From NCBI GenBank assembly GCA_039809865.1, contig JBDHVW010000008.1:86669-150668 (forward strand): a stretch of 64,000 nucleotides of DNA, written 5' to 3'. The notes under the pieces were generated by a model, which saw nothing but the letters and a program-made list of their open reading frames with translations, did not search any database and had not been told where the DNA came from. Positions 7,634-16,058 of this stretch are shown piece by piece; within the stretch, counting starts at the first letter, position 1; the number at the start of each line of letters is the position of its first letter. Position numbers and translations under genes: made by a program. This DNA comes from QWHO01 sp039809865 (lineage in GTDB: Bacteria; Vulcanimicrobiota; Xenobia; Xenobiales; QWHO01).

Positions 7634-8983
7634 TAGTCCCTCGGACCGCGACGTGAAGCGCTTTCTCTCACTCTCCTCGCGCTCCCAGTCGCGGGCGACC
7701 CGGACGATCGCCCCCGAACGGTAGGCGCGCACGAAGGCGTCCACCACCCGCGGGTCGTGCTGGCTGCCGCGCGAGCGCACCAGCCGCTCCACCGCTTCTT
7801 CGGTGCCCATCCCCTGGCGATAGGGACGGTCGCTCGTCATGGCGTCGTAGGCATCCACTACGGCCAGAATGCGCGCCAGCAGCGGAATCTGCTCGCCCTT
7901 CAGCCCGAAAACCGAGCCCAGGCCGTCGTAAGTCTCGTGGTGATAAGCAGCTTCGTAGAACGGCAGATCTTGCTTGAGCGCCACCAGCTTCTTGCCCAGC
8001 TCGGCGGCGCGGTCGGTGTGCGTGCGCATGATGGCGCGCTCGTCCTGAGTGAGGGCGCCGGGCTTACGCAGCACGGCGTCCGGGATGTCGATCTTGCCGA
8101 TATCGTGGATGAGGCCGGCGCGGCGGACCCGATCCACCTCGCTCGAAGACAGCGAAAGCTCGCGCGCAACCTGGGCGGCGTAGCCGCTGACCCGCTGCGA
8201 GTGGCCGGCGGTGTAGTGATCGCGCTCGTCGAGGTACTGGGCCATCGCGCCGATCGTGTTCTGGGCCTCGCGCACCAGCTTGTAGCGGGCGTCCAGGGCC
8301 ACGTGCATCATGTAGATGGGCACCACCAACAGGACCGCGGCCAGGGGCTCGTGGGTCACGAACAGGGCGAGCAGCGCTCCCAGCGGAGCCAGCATCAACA
8401 CCTGCACCCGCACCTGCGCCAGGTTCTGGCGCAGCTCCGCCCAGAACTCGGTCAGAGTGCCCTGACGACGGGCGTTGAGCACGAAGCCGCTCAGGACGAA
8501 GGCGGTCAAGAAGAAAACCAGGGCGGCGGCCACCAGGGCCGCGGCGTTGCGCCCGTTCTCGAGCAGCCCGCTGCCGGCGTTGAGCCACTCGTAGACCGAG
8601 CCGGCGCAGAGCCACGAGAGGGCCAGGTTGGGCGCGTTCGTGAAGCGATAGAGCACCAGCAGCGGCGTGACCCGCTCGGGATGGCGGCGCAGGGCCGAGA
8701 CCAGCTCCACCAGCTCGAACGCCAGCTTGCTGAGCAGGGCCACCACCACGGTCAGGGGCGGGCCGAACAGGAAGAGCAGCGCATAGAGCGGCACATCGTC
8801 CAGGCTGTAATAGGAGAAGTAGTCCTGGCTCGAGAGGCGGACCCTCTTGAAGAGCGCCACGAACACACCCAGCGCCAGCAGAACAGCCGGCCACGTCAGA
8901 GCTCCCACGGCCGGCCAGGCCGACGCGACGGCGGCCAGCCCGAGGGCCCACAGGGTGAGATAGACCAGGACTTCGCGCTTCAA
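7607..8983 (-). CDS. Membrane HD-GYP domain protein with altered GYP motif
   Basis: 458 residues: about six or seven N-terminal membrane segments (to about residue 235), then an HD-GYP phosphodiesterase domain. Such domains hydrolyse cyclic di-GMP and use a bi- or tri-nuclear metal site. Metal ligands look intact (GHSQRVSGYA, HDIGK, HTDRAAEL, HHETYDG, DAYDAM). The family-defining GYP, however, reads GSV in DGLGSVFGLKG, whereas the sister protein at 9238-10533 has DGNGYPSGLKG. Substrate binding may therefore be altered. It is the last of three adjacent genes on this strand (HD-GYP, lipoprotein, HD-GYP) with a 4-nt overlap at its start. Confidence 0.85.
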   Translation of the reverse strand: MKREVLVYLTLWALGLAAVASAWPAVGALTWPAVLLALGVFVALFKRVRLSSQDYFSYYSLDDVPLYALLFLFGPPLTVVVALLSKLAFELVELVSALRRHPERVTPLLVLYRFTNAPNLALSWLCAGSVYEWLNAGSGLLENGRNAAALVAAALVFFLTAFVLSGFVLNARRQGTLTEFWAELRQNLAQVRVQVLMLAPLGALLALFVTHEPLAAVLLVVPIYMMHVALDARYKLVREAQNTIGAMAQYLDERDHYTAGHSQRVSGYAAQVARELSLSSSEVDRVRRAGLIHDIGKIDIPDAVLRKPGALTQDERAIMRTHTDRAAELGKKLVALKQDLPFYEAAYHHETYDGLGSVFGLKGEQIPLLARILAVVDAYDAMTSDRPYRQGMGTEEAVERLVRSRGSQHDPRVVDAFVRAYRSGAIVRVARDWEREESERKRFTSRSEGLLSIASGSC

Positions 8984-9225
8984 CGCTTGCTCCGGGCGGC
9001 CTCGGACAGAACGACCGAGTCGTTGGAGGGAGAGAAATAGCCGCCACCGGCTCCGGGGCCGCCCTTCTTGTTCCAGTCGGGATCCTCTTCGGGCTCGGGC
9101 TCAGTGCCCGGCTCGTCCACACGAATGGGGGGCTCGCTCTCTTCCACGAGCGGTTTCTTGGGAGCGGTGGCCGGGCCGCCGCCGCAGGCCGCGGTCAGGT
9201 ATCCGGTGGTGATCAAGAGGGACAT
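8980..9225 (-). CDS. Small putative lipoprotein
   Basis: 81 residues: a short hydrophobic leader ending in a lipobox-like LTAAC (Cys14), then an acidic, Pro-rich, unstructured tail. It lies between two membrane HD-GYP genes and overlaps the following one by 4 nt (ATGA-type coupling), so it is probably co-expressed. Possibly an envelope partner or sensor for the HD-GYP proteins; that is inference from position only. No family recognised. Confidence 0.55.
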   Translation of the reverse strand: MSLLITTGYLTAACGGGPATAPKKPLVEESEPPIRVDEPGTEPEPEEDPDWNKKGGPGAGGGYFSPSNDSVVLSEAARSKR

Positions 9226-9237
9226 GGACTTTCTCCT

Positions 9238-10533
9238 TTACCGATTGGCCCCGACCAGGCGCAGGGCCGGCCGCGGCGAGCGGCGTCCCTTTTGCCAGGC
9301 GACGTAAAGCGCGTTGACGACGTTGGGGTCGAACTGCAAACCTTTGCCTGCCTCCAGGCGCACCCAGGCCTCGTCCTCGGTGTAGGCGGGACGGAACGAG
9401 CGCGGGGTAGTCATCGAGTCGAAGGCCTCGGCCACGGCCAGGATGCGTGCTCCCAGGGGGATCTCGGTGCCTTTGAGGCCGCTCGGATAGCCGTTGCCGT
9501 CGAACCACTCGTGATGGTAGCGGATGTACTCGGCTTCCTCGCGCGAGAGGGACAGCTGCGAGGCCACGTCGGCGCCCATCGAGGTGGAGCGCTTGATGGC
9601 TTCGTACTCCTCGCCCGTCAGCTGATCGATCTTGAGCAGGATGTCGTCGCCCACCGAGATCTTGCCCAGGTCGTGCAGGCGACCGGCGGTGGCCACACGG
9701 GACACCATCTTCTCGGAAAGTCCCATCTCGCGGGCGATATCCTCGGAATACTCGGCCACGCGCACGGAATGGCCGCTGGTGTGGGGGTCGCGCTTCTCGA
9801 CCGCCTGGGCCAGGTTCTCGATCACCTCGCGCGCCTCGCGCAGCGTGTCGGTGTAGCGCTTGAGCGAATTGCAGGTGATGGCCAGGGGGCCGACCAGCAG
9901 CAGCACGGCCGCCGGCTTGAGGGCGAATCCGATGGCCAGGAGCAACCCCAGAGGAGCCTGGGCCATGAATGCGAGGCGCAGGCGCTGCCAGTTGATGCGG
10001 GTGGTCCAGCGCCCGATGCTGCGCTGGTAGAGCCACTGGTGGAGCGAGATCACCAGGGCCTGCACGCCAAACACGGTGAGCACGGCCAGCACCAGGCACA
10101 GCAAGTTGCGCAGGCTGCTGACGCCGGGGCCGCAGAGGCGGGCGTAGACCCAGGCGGCCAGCCCGAAGCTCAGCACCGACTGGGAGACGCTGTAGAGGAT
10201 GAAGCCGAGGCGAACCGGACGCTCCAGGGCTTCGCGCACGAAGCGCACCAGCTTGCTGAGCAGCACCAGGGCCAGAGTGACCTGCGGGCTGTAGAGCACC
10301 ATCGTGGCGTAGAGCATCGAGTCGGACAGCGTCACCGAGCCGTAGCGGGGCATCCGCAGCACCCAGATCTCGGCTCCCGCGGTCAGCACGGCCAGCACCA
10401 GAGCGCCCCAGTAGGGCACGTCGCTGGCGGGGGTGGCGAAGCTCGGATCGAGCCACTGCCAGATACAGAAAAGCACCGCCGCGAAGACGACGGCGGAGCG
10501 GAATCGGGTCAATCGTTTCCTGCTTGGGGCCAC
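9238..10533 (-). CDS. Membrane HD-GYP domain protein
   Basis: 431 residues with the same layout as the gene at 7607-8983: an N-terminal block of membrane helices (to about residue 225) and a C-terminal HD-GYP domain. Here the motifs are canonical: GHSVRVAEY, HDLGKI, HHEWFDGNGYPSGL and a DSM motif. Likely a cyclic di-GMP phosphodiesterase whose membrane part is a sensor of unknown type. The two HD-GYP proteins probably arose by duplication. It is divergent from the STM4015-like operon, with 210 nt between the starts. Confidence 0.88.
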   Translation of the reverse strand: MAPSRKRLTRFRSAVVFAAVLFCIWQWLDPSFATPASDVPYWGALVLAVLTAGAEIWVLRMPRYGSVTLSDSMLYATMVLYSPQVTLALVLLSKLVRFVREALERPVRLGFILYSVSQSVLSFGLAAWVYARLCGPGVSSLRNLLCLVLAVLTVFGVQALVISLHQWLYQRSIGRWTTRINWQRLRLAFMAQAPLGLLLAIGFALKPAAVLLLVGPLAITCNSLKRYTDTLREAREVIENLAQAVEKRDPHTSGHSVRVAEYSEDIAREMGLSEKMVSRVATAGRLHDLGKISVGDDILLKIDQLTGEEYEAIKRSTSMGADVASQLSLSREEAEYIRYHHEWFDGNGYPSGLKGTEIPLGARILAVAEAFDSMTTPRSFRPAYTEDEAWVRLEAGKGLQFDPNVVNALYVAWQKGRRSPRPALRLVGANR

Positions 10534-10743
10534 GTTTGCATTATGGGTGGGGGCGGGCCGGGAAACAAGCGGGAACGGGGTCGTATCGGGCTCGGTTGGG
10601 CCTTGGTTTACATTTTTGAAACAGGCAGCCCTCGTGAGGTTTCACGAGAGCTGCGGTTCAACGACGACCTGGGGCGATTCTGGACGATACGGCTGAAAAA
10701 ACCCTTAAAGGGGTTGCCGCCGGCCAGCGCCGAACGCCGTTCG
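10534..10743. other. Divergent intergenic region with two inverted repeats upstream of the STM4011-4015-like operon
   Basis: Separates the divergent HD-GYP gene and the STM4015-like gene. At 10625-10654 GCAGC-C-CTCGTGA-GGTT-TCACGAG-A-GCTGC forms a 12-bp stem with one mismatch and a 4-nt loop. At about 10703-10718 a second, shorter inverted repeat (AACCC/GGGTT) occurs. Neither has a strong T-tract on the plus strand. They could be an operator or an RNA leader for the operon. Confidence 0.5.
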
Positions 10744-11691
10744 ATGCAAGCCATTCCATTCGAAGCCTTCGGTACCGTGCCGACCGAGCCCGACATTTTC
10801 AACCACTGCCAGAGGTTCGCTGGCTTTCCCGTCGAGGACTACGATCCGACCCGCTCCGGGGTCGTCTTCCGTTTCTCCTCAGAATACGACGAGGACCACC
10901 TGGTGCCGGACCTGGAGGCTTTCATGCAGAGTCCCGCCGCCGCCACGGCACCCGCCGTCGTCATCGGCTGCTGGCAGCCCGACGATTCGAGCGAGCCCCC
11001 CGATAAGGTCATCGCCGCCCTGACCGCAGGCCGGAGCCACCTGCCCGCCCTGACGGCGATCTACCTGGGCGACGTGGTGCGCGAGGAGTGCGAGATGTCC
11101 TGGATCAACCAGAGCGACGTCAGTCCGCTGCTGGAAGCCTTTCCTCAATTGCAGTATCTGCGCACGCGGGGCGGCGAGGGCCTGGCGCTCGGCAGTCCCC
11201 GCCACCAGACCCTCCGCGCTCTCGCCTGCGAGGCCGGAGGGCTCGACGCCAGCTTCATCCGCTCGCTGGCCATTTCGGACTTTCCCAACCTCGAGTACCT
11301 CGAGCTCTGGCTGGGCACGGACGACTACGGGGGCACCGCCACCGTGGCCGATCTGCAGCCCCTGTTGAGCGGAAAGCTCTTTCCCAGGCTGCGCTATCTC
11401 GGGCTGCGCAACGCCCAGATCGCCGACGAGGTGGCGGCCGCGGTGGTCGACTGTCCCCTGCTCCAACGCCTGGAGATCCTGGACCTGTCGCTGGGAGTGC
11501 TGACGAACACGGGCGCCGAGGCGCTTTTGAAGCTGCAGAGCCCCAGCCTCAAGAGGCTCGACCTGCACTACAACTACATCAGTCAGGACCTCATCGGACG
11601 TCTCGAGGCTCTGCCGCTGAACGTGGATGCCTCGCGGCCCGTCACCATGGACCTCAGCGAGGAGTATCGGTTTGTCGCCGTGGGGGAATAA
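10744..11691 (+). CDS. STM4015-like leucine-rich-repeat protein
   Basis: 315 residues, no signal peptide, so cytoplasmic. An N-terminal region (FAGFPVEDYDP) leads into several irregular leucine-rich repeats, e.g. PNLEYLELWLG, PRLRYLGLRNAQI, LEILDLSLGVLTNTG and LKRLDLHYNYIS. This fits the uncharacterised STM4015 family of Salmonella, which travels with STM4011-STM4014. An LRR scaffold could bind the substrate of the enzymes encoded downstream, or be the substrate itself; both are inference. First gene of the operon; ATG start chosen at the point where family-like sequence begins, with only a weak ribosome site. Confidence 0.75.
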   Translation: MQAIPFEAFGTVPTEPDIFNHCQRFAGFPVEDYDPTRSGVVFRFSSEYDEDHLVPDLEAFMQSPAAATAPAVVIGCWQPDDSSEPPDKVIAALTAGRSHLPALTAIYLGDVVREECEMSWINQSDVSPLLEAFPQLQYLRTRGGEGLALGSPRHQTLRALACEAGGLDASFIRSLAISDFPNLEYLELWLGTDDYGGTATVADLQPLLSGKLFPRLRYLGLRNAQIADEVAAAVVDCPLLQRLEILDLSLGVLTNTGAEALLKLQSPSLKRLDLHYNYISQDLIGRLEALPLNVDASRPVTMDLSEEYRFVAVGE

Positions 11692-12691
11692 CCTCACGCT
11701 CCTGGGCAATCCCGAGAACCGCCGGATAACCGAATTCGCGCGGGAGATGAGCGAGCGGGGCCTGGCGCCGCCGCGCTGCGTGAGCTACCTCGACTTTCTG
11801 CGCGATCCCAGTTGCCTGGCGGGCGACCTGGTGCGCATCGACTCGCCGGGCGAGAACGAGGAGGTCGCCAGCGAGTTGGCCGGCGCCCGCCTGCAGCCCG
11901 GGCAGATCGGCCGCCTGCGCGAATACCACGCCGGCTTTTGCGCGCTTTTGCAGCGGGTCGAAGCGCGTTGCCTGAATGCGCCTCGAGACATCGCCACGAT
12001 GTTCGACAAGTGGGCCTGCCATGAACGGTTCGTGCAGGCCGGGCTGCCGCGTCCTCGCTCGGAGATCGCCCGTGATCCGTTCACCCGTCCGGCGGGACGG
12101 GTTTTCCTCAAGCCGCTGCACGGCTCGTCCGCCTCGGGCGTGTGCGCTTTGCGCTGGAACCATCGGCGAGTCGAGCTCACCGCGCCGATCGAGCTGGCCC
12201 CGGACGGGTTGTTCAACAGCCTCCGCGTGCGCAGCTACACGAAGCGCGCGGAGGTGGAGCGCATTCTAGGGGAGCTCTTGCCGCAGGGGATGATCGTTGA
12301 GCAGTGGATCCCCAAGCTGACGCTGCCCGGCGGCGCCGTTGATCTGCGCGTGCTCGTGATCGCGGGGCGGGCCCGCCACCGCGTGGTCCGGCAGAGCCGC
12401 CACCCGATGACCAACCTTCACCTGGGCAACCGGCGCGGCGACGAGGGAGAGCTGCGCTCGGCGCTGGGCGAGGAGCGCTTCGAGCGGGCCCTGGAGCTGG
12501 CCGAGCGCGCCGCCGCGTGTTTCCCCGACTCGCTCTACGCCGGGGTCGACATCCTCATCGACACGGCCGGCCGTTCGCTCATCGGGGAGATCAATGCCTT
12601 CGGGGATCTGCTTCCGGGCCTTGTCCACGAGGGAGAGACGCCTTACGGAGCCATTCTGGGAGCCTGCCTTGATCCGAGCCGTCCTGTTTGA
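11672..12691 (+). CDS. STM4014-like ATP-grasp protein
   Basis: 339 residues from a TTG start set by GAGGAG (11659-11664) with 7-nt spacing; the start lies 20 nt inside the LRR gene. The fold looks RimK/ATP-grasp: KPLHGSSASGV (ATP-binding Lys and Gly-rich loop), IVEQWIPK, VDLRVLVIAG, and the metal-binding GEINAFGD (E-x-N) near the C-terminus. ATP-grasp enzymes activate a carboxylate as acyl phosphate and ligate it to an amine or thiol; the acceptor here is unknown. The order LRR then ATP-grasp matches the STM4015/STM4014 pair. Confidence 0.75.
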   Translation: MSPWGNNLTLLGNPENRRITEFAREMSERGLAPPRCVSYLDFLRDPSCLAGDLVRIDSPGENEEVASELAGARLQPGQIGRLREYHAGFCALLQRVEARCLNAPRDIATMFDKWACHERFVQAGLPRPRSEIARDPFTRPAGRVFLKPLHGSSASGVCALRWNHRRVELTAPIELAPDGLFNSLRVRSYTKRAEVERILGELLPQGMIVEQWIPKLTLPGGAVDLRVLVIAGRARHRVVRQSRHPMTNLHLGNRRGDEGELRSALGEERFERALELAERAAACFPDSLYAGVDILIDTAGRSLIGEINAFGDLLPGLVHEGETPYGAILGACLDPSRPV

Positions 12692-13166
12692 CCTGGATAA
12701 CACCCTGATCGACCGCGACGGCGCCCTGCGCGCCTTCGCACCGCGCTCGGTCTGGGCTCTGGACGCCTCGGGACGGGGCGACCGGGCCGCCCTGTTCGCC
12801 GCCTGGCAGGGCATGACGCAGGAGCTTCTGGCCGCGCAACTGGCCGCCCATCTACGCCCCGACCCGCGGCTCCACCGGTTCTTGCGCGAGATTCCCAAAC
12901 GGGCCCTGGTCACCAACGGCGGTGGCTCGACCCAGCGCGCCAAGCTGCGGGCCACCGGGCTGGACGCCATCTTCGGGACCCACATCTACATCTCGGGCGA
13001 GCTCGGCGTGGAAAAGCCCGATCCGGCGATTTTTCGGCTCGCCTGCGCCCGGCTGCAGGAGCGCCCCGAGGCGTGCCTTTACGTCGGCGATTACCCGCCC
13101 GAGGACGAGCGCGGCGCGCGGGCCGCCGGATTGCGGTTCGCGCTGGCGACCCGTCCACTGGCGTGA
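12669..13166 (+). CDS. HAD-superfamily hydrolase within the STM4011-4015-like operon
   Basis: 165 residues. All four HAD motifs are visible: DLDNT (nucleophile Asp8, acid/base Asp10), VTNGG, EKPDPAIF (Lys), and VGDYPPED. With no large cap domain, it is a small phosphatase. The TTG start at 12669 has GGGAG (12658-12662) 6 nt upstream and overlaps the ATP-grasp gene by 23 nt; an ATG 75 nt further upstream would prepend sequence unlike HAD proteins. It is not part of the five-gene Salmonella set as I remember it, so it may be a lineage-specific addition or a fused or detached phosphatase step. Confidence 0.82.
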   Translation: MIRAVLFDLDNTLIDRDGALRAFAPRSVWALDASGRGDRAALFAAWQGMTQELLAAQLAAHLRPDPRLHRFLREIPKRALVTNGGGSTQRAKLRATGLDAIFGTHIYISGELGVEKPDPAIFRLACARLQERPEACLYVGDYPPEDERGARAAGLRFALATRPLA

Positions 13167-13939
13167 AGACCCTCGTCGGCCAGGCCGACTTCCTCCTCCT
13201 CACCCTCGACACGCTGCGCTTTGACGCCGCCCAGCAGGCCTGGCGCGACAACCGGCTGGCCACGCTGGGCCCCTACCTGGGGCCGGAGGGCTGGGAGCGC
13301 CGCCACACGCCGGGGAGCTTTACCTACGCCGCCCATCATGCTTTCCTGGCGGGCTTCCTCCCCACCCCGACGGGTCCCGGGCCCCACCCACGACTCTTCG
13401 CGGCCGAGTTCGCGGGCAGCCTGAGCGTCACTGGGGACACGTTCACCTTTCCCGAAGCCACCCTGCCGGAAGCGCTGCGCAGCCGCGGCTACCACACGGT
13501 TTGCGTCGGGGGGACCGGCTTCTTCAGCCGTCAGAACGCCCTGTCTTGCGTTCTCCCGGACCTGTTCGAGGAGAGCCACTGGAGCCCGGAGCTCGGTGTG
13601 ACGTGTCCCGAGTCGCCCCGGAACCAGGTGGACCGGGCTCTTTCCGCCCTGCAGACCGAGCGACGGGTGCTGTTGCTGATCAACGTGGCCGCGATCCACC
13701 AGCCCAACTGGTTCTACGGCGCCGAGCGCGGTCCCGACACGCTGGCCACCCACACGGAAGCGCTGGTCGCCGTGGACGCCGCCCTGGCTCCCCTCTTCGC
13801 GGCCCTGAAGCGCCGGGGTCCGGCCTTCGCGATCGTCTGCTCCGACCACGGCACCGCCTACGGCGAGGAGGGCTACGTCGGCCACCGCCTCGGCCACGAG
13901 GTCGTGTGGAGCGTTCCCTACGCGGAGTTCAGGCTGTGA
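13163..13939 (+). CDS. STM4013-like sulfatase/alkaline-phosphatase-fold hydrolase
   Basis: 258 residues from a GTG in a GTGA overlap with the HAD gene. The alkaline-phosphatase fold is indicated by LLLTLDTLRFD at the N-terminus (metal ligand Asp), FTYAAHHAFLAGFLP (the position of the Ser/Thr/Cys nucleophile of the superfamily) and CSDHGTAYGEEG (metal Asp-His) near the end. There is no signal peptide, so a cytoplasmic phosphate- or sulfate-ester substrate is expected. Matches the uncharacterised STM4013/SEN3800 hydrolase family. There is no CxPSR, so it is not a formylglycine sulfatase. Confidence 0.75.
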   Translation: MKTLVGQADFLLLTLDTLRFDAAQQAWRDNRLATLGPYLGPEGWERRHTPGSFTYAAHHAFLAGFLPTPTGPGPHPRLFAAEFAGSLSVTGDTFTFPEATLPEALRSRGYHTVCVGGTGFFSRQNALSCVLPDLFEESHWSPELGVTCPESPRNQVDRALSALQTERRVLLLINVAAIHQPNWFYGAERGPDTLATHTEALVAVDAALAPLFAALKRRGPAFAIVCSDHGTAYGEEGYVGHRLGHEVVWSVPYAEFRL

Positions 13940-15210
13940 CCCTGGCCGAGCGCATGCAGGACGAGGCCTACGCGGGCTACGCCTATTCCTACCCCCACAA
14001 GACCGCTTACCGCTCGCTGGAACCGGCCGTCCCCCTCGCCGATGCCTGGCGCGACGAGCGCAAGGACAGCCTGTTTCTCTACGTGCACATCCCCTTTTGC
14101 GAGATGCGGTGCGGGTTCTGCAACCTCTTTACCACGGTCGGCCCGCCCGCCGGGCTGGTGACCGCCACGCTGGCCGCCACCGAACGCCAGTCGCGGCAGG
14201 TCGCGGCCTGCGTCGAGCCGCGTCGCGTCGTGCAGGCAGCCCTGGGAGGGGGCACGCCGTCCCTGCTCTCCGAGGCGCAGCTCGAGGCTCTCTTTGCGAT
14301 GCTGTCCCGGCACTGGCCCGTGCGCTGGGGCGCCATCCCTCTCAGCGTTGAGGTTTCCCCGGCTACGGCCACGCCCGCCAAACTGCGCCTGCTGCGCGAG
14401 CTGGGCGTGACCCGCCTGAGCCTGGGCGCCCAGAGCTTCGTGGAGGACGATCTGCGGGCCATGGGCCGGCCCGCGCATCCCCTCGGGCCCGCCTGCGAGG
14501 CGATCCGCGCTATCGGGTTCCCCGTCTTCAACCTGGACCTGATCTACGGAGCGCAATCTCCCGAGAGCTGGCTTCTCAGCCTGGAGCGCGCCCTGCGCTG
14601 GAGCCCGGAGGAGCTCTATCTCTACCCGCTCTACGTGGGCCCTCTCACCGGTCTCGAGCGCACGGGCCGGCGCCCCCGCGACGACCGACGGAGCCTCTAC
14701 CGGCTGGGCCGCGAGCGACTGCTGCAGGCCGGCTACCACCAGGTGTCGATGCGCCTGTTCCGGCGAGGATTGACCGGCGACAGCGAGTTCTGCTGCCAGG
14801 AGGACGGGATGGTCGGGCTCGGGCCCGGGGCGCGCTCCTACACCCGCGCCCTGCATTACAGCAGCGAATATGCCGTGGGTCGCGGCGGAGTGCGCCGCAT
14901 CATCGAGAGCTTCAACGAGCGGGCCGACTTCCGCCACGCCGACTACGGCGCGGTGCTCGACCTGCGCGAGCAGAAGCTGCGCCACTTGCTCAAATCGCTG
15001 CTGCGGCGCGAGGAGCTGACCGGCTACCGGGCGCGTTTCGGCACCGACCCTCTGGCCGACCACCCGCGGCTCGCCGAGCTGCGCGAGCTGGGGCTGGCGT
15101 CCGCCGGCCTTCGGCTCACCGAGGAGGCGCTGGAATGGAGCGACGCGATCGGCCCGTGGCTCTACAGCGACGAGGTGCTGGCCCGGATGGAGAGCTACCA
15201 GCTGACGTGA
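13936..15210 (+). CDS. STM4012-like radical SAM protein (HemW/HemN-related)
   Basis: 424 residues from a GTG overlapping the previous stop (GTGA). Radical SAM cluster motif C55-x3-C59-x2-C62 (CEMRCGFC) preceded by YVHIPF, then GGGTPSLL, SVEVSPA and LSLGAQSF, all typical of the HemN/HemW branch. That branch includes coproporphyrinogen oxidase and the heme chaperone HemW, but STM4012-family members sit with STM4011 and are of unknown function. Heme synthesis genes are not nearby. Likely substrate modification by a 5'-deoxyadenosyl radical; a direct role in heme synthesis is less likely given the context. Confidence 0.8.
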   Translation: MTLAERMQDEAYAGYAYSYPHKTAYRSLEPAVPLADAWRDERKDSLFLYVHIPFCEMRCGFCNLFTTVGPPAGLVTATLAATERQSRQVAACVEPRRVVQAALGGGTPSLLSEAQLEALFAMLSRHWPVRWGAIPLSVEVSPATATPAKLRLLRELGVTRLSLGAQSFVEDDLRAMGRPAHPLGPACEAIRAIGFPVFNLDLIYGAQSPESWLLSLERALRWSPEELYLYPLYVGPLTGLERTGRRPRDDRRSLYRLGRERLLQAGYHQVSMRLFRRGLTGDSEFCCQEDGMVGLGPGARSYTRALHYSSEYAVGRGGVRRIIESFNERADFRHADYGAVLDLREQKLRHLLKSLLRREELTGYRARFGTDPLADHPRLAELRELGLASAGLRLTEEALEWSDAIGPWLYSDEVLARMESYQLT

Positions 15211-16058
15211 CGACCTGGAACATCCTTTACCGCGGCTCCCTGTCCAGCTGCAACTATGCGTGCGCTTACTGCCCTTTCGCCAAGACCGCCAATACCCGGG
15301 CCGAGCTGCGCCAGGACGAGCGCGAGCTGACGCGGTTCGCCGACTGGATGACGACCCGGCGTGAGCGGCTGGGCCTCTTGATCACGCCCTGGGGCGAGGC
15401 GCTCACGCACCGCTACTACCGTCGGGAGCTGGTGCGGCTGAGCCACTTTCCCCACATCTACCGGGTGTCGATCCAGACCAACCTCAGCGCCCCGGTGGAG
15501 GATCTGGCCGAAGCCGACCGGGACACGCTGGCCCTCTGGACGACTTTCCATCCCAGCCAGACCTCGCTGGAGCGCTTTCTAGCCCGAGTCCACGGGCTGG
15601 AGAGCCTCGGTCTGCGCTTCAGCGTCGGCGTCGTGGGGCTGCCGGAGCAGTACGCTGCGATCGAAGAGCTGCGTCAGCGCCTGAGCGCGCGGGTCTACCT
15701 CTGGATCAACGCTTTCAAACGCCACGACTACAGCCCCGCCGAGATTGCCCGCCTGAAGGCCGTCGATCCCCATTTCGAGCTGAACCTTCGCAGCTATGCC
15801 AGTCTGGGCAAGCCATGTCGCGCCGGCGAGACCAGCTTCACGGTGGATGGACGTGGGGACGTGCGTCGCTGCCACTTCCTCCCCCAGGTGCTGGGCAACG
15901 TCTACGGGACGAATTTCCCGAGCTGCCTCCAGGCGCGCAACTGCACGGCCGAGCGCTGCGGCTGCCACATCGGCTACGTGCACCGCCCCGAGTTGCAGCT
16001 TGACCGCCTGTTCGGAGACGGTCTGCTGGAGCGGATCCCGGCCGCTTACCGGTCGTAG
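15207..16058 (+). CDS. STM4011-like radical SAM protein with Cys-rich C-terminus
   Basis: 283 residues from a GTG overlapping the previous stop. C15-x3-C19-x2-C22 (CNYACAYC) binds the radical SAM 4Fe-4S cluster. The C-terminal ~80 residues hold further cysteines (GKPCRAG, RRCHF, SCLQARNC, ERCGC), spaced like a Twitch/SPASM-type auxiliary cluster region, as in enzymes that modify peptides. Fits the STM4011 family. Last gene of the six-gene operon; its 3' end overlaps the convergent exported-protein gene by 13 nt. Confidence 0.8.
   Translation: MTTWNILYRGSLSSCNYACAYCPFAKTANTRAELRQDERELTRFADWMTTRRERLGLLITPWGEALTHRYYRRELVRLSHFPHIYRVSIQTNLSAPVEDLAEADRDTLALWTTFHPSQTSLERFLARVHGLESLGLRFSVGVVGLPEQYAAIEELRQRLSARVYLWINAFKRHDYSPAEIARLKAVDPHFELNLRSYASLGKPCRAGETSFTVDGRGDVRRCHFLPQVLGNVYGTNFPSCLQARNCTAERCGCHIGYVHRPELQLDRLFGDGLLERIPAAYRS

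Noticed and set aside
13163..13939. Call as formylglycine-dependent sulfatase
   Set aside because: No CxPSR or SxPSR motif at the nucleophile, and no sulfatase-maturing enzyme nearby; only the superfamily fold is supported.
13936..15210. Call as oxygen-independent coproporphyrinogen oxidase or HemW
   Set aside because: HemN/HemW motifs are present, but the operon is the STM4011-4015 type with no heme genes, so a separate function is more likely.
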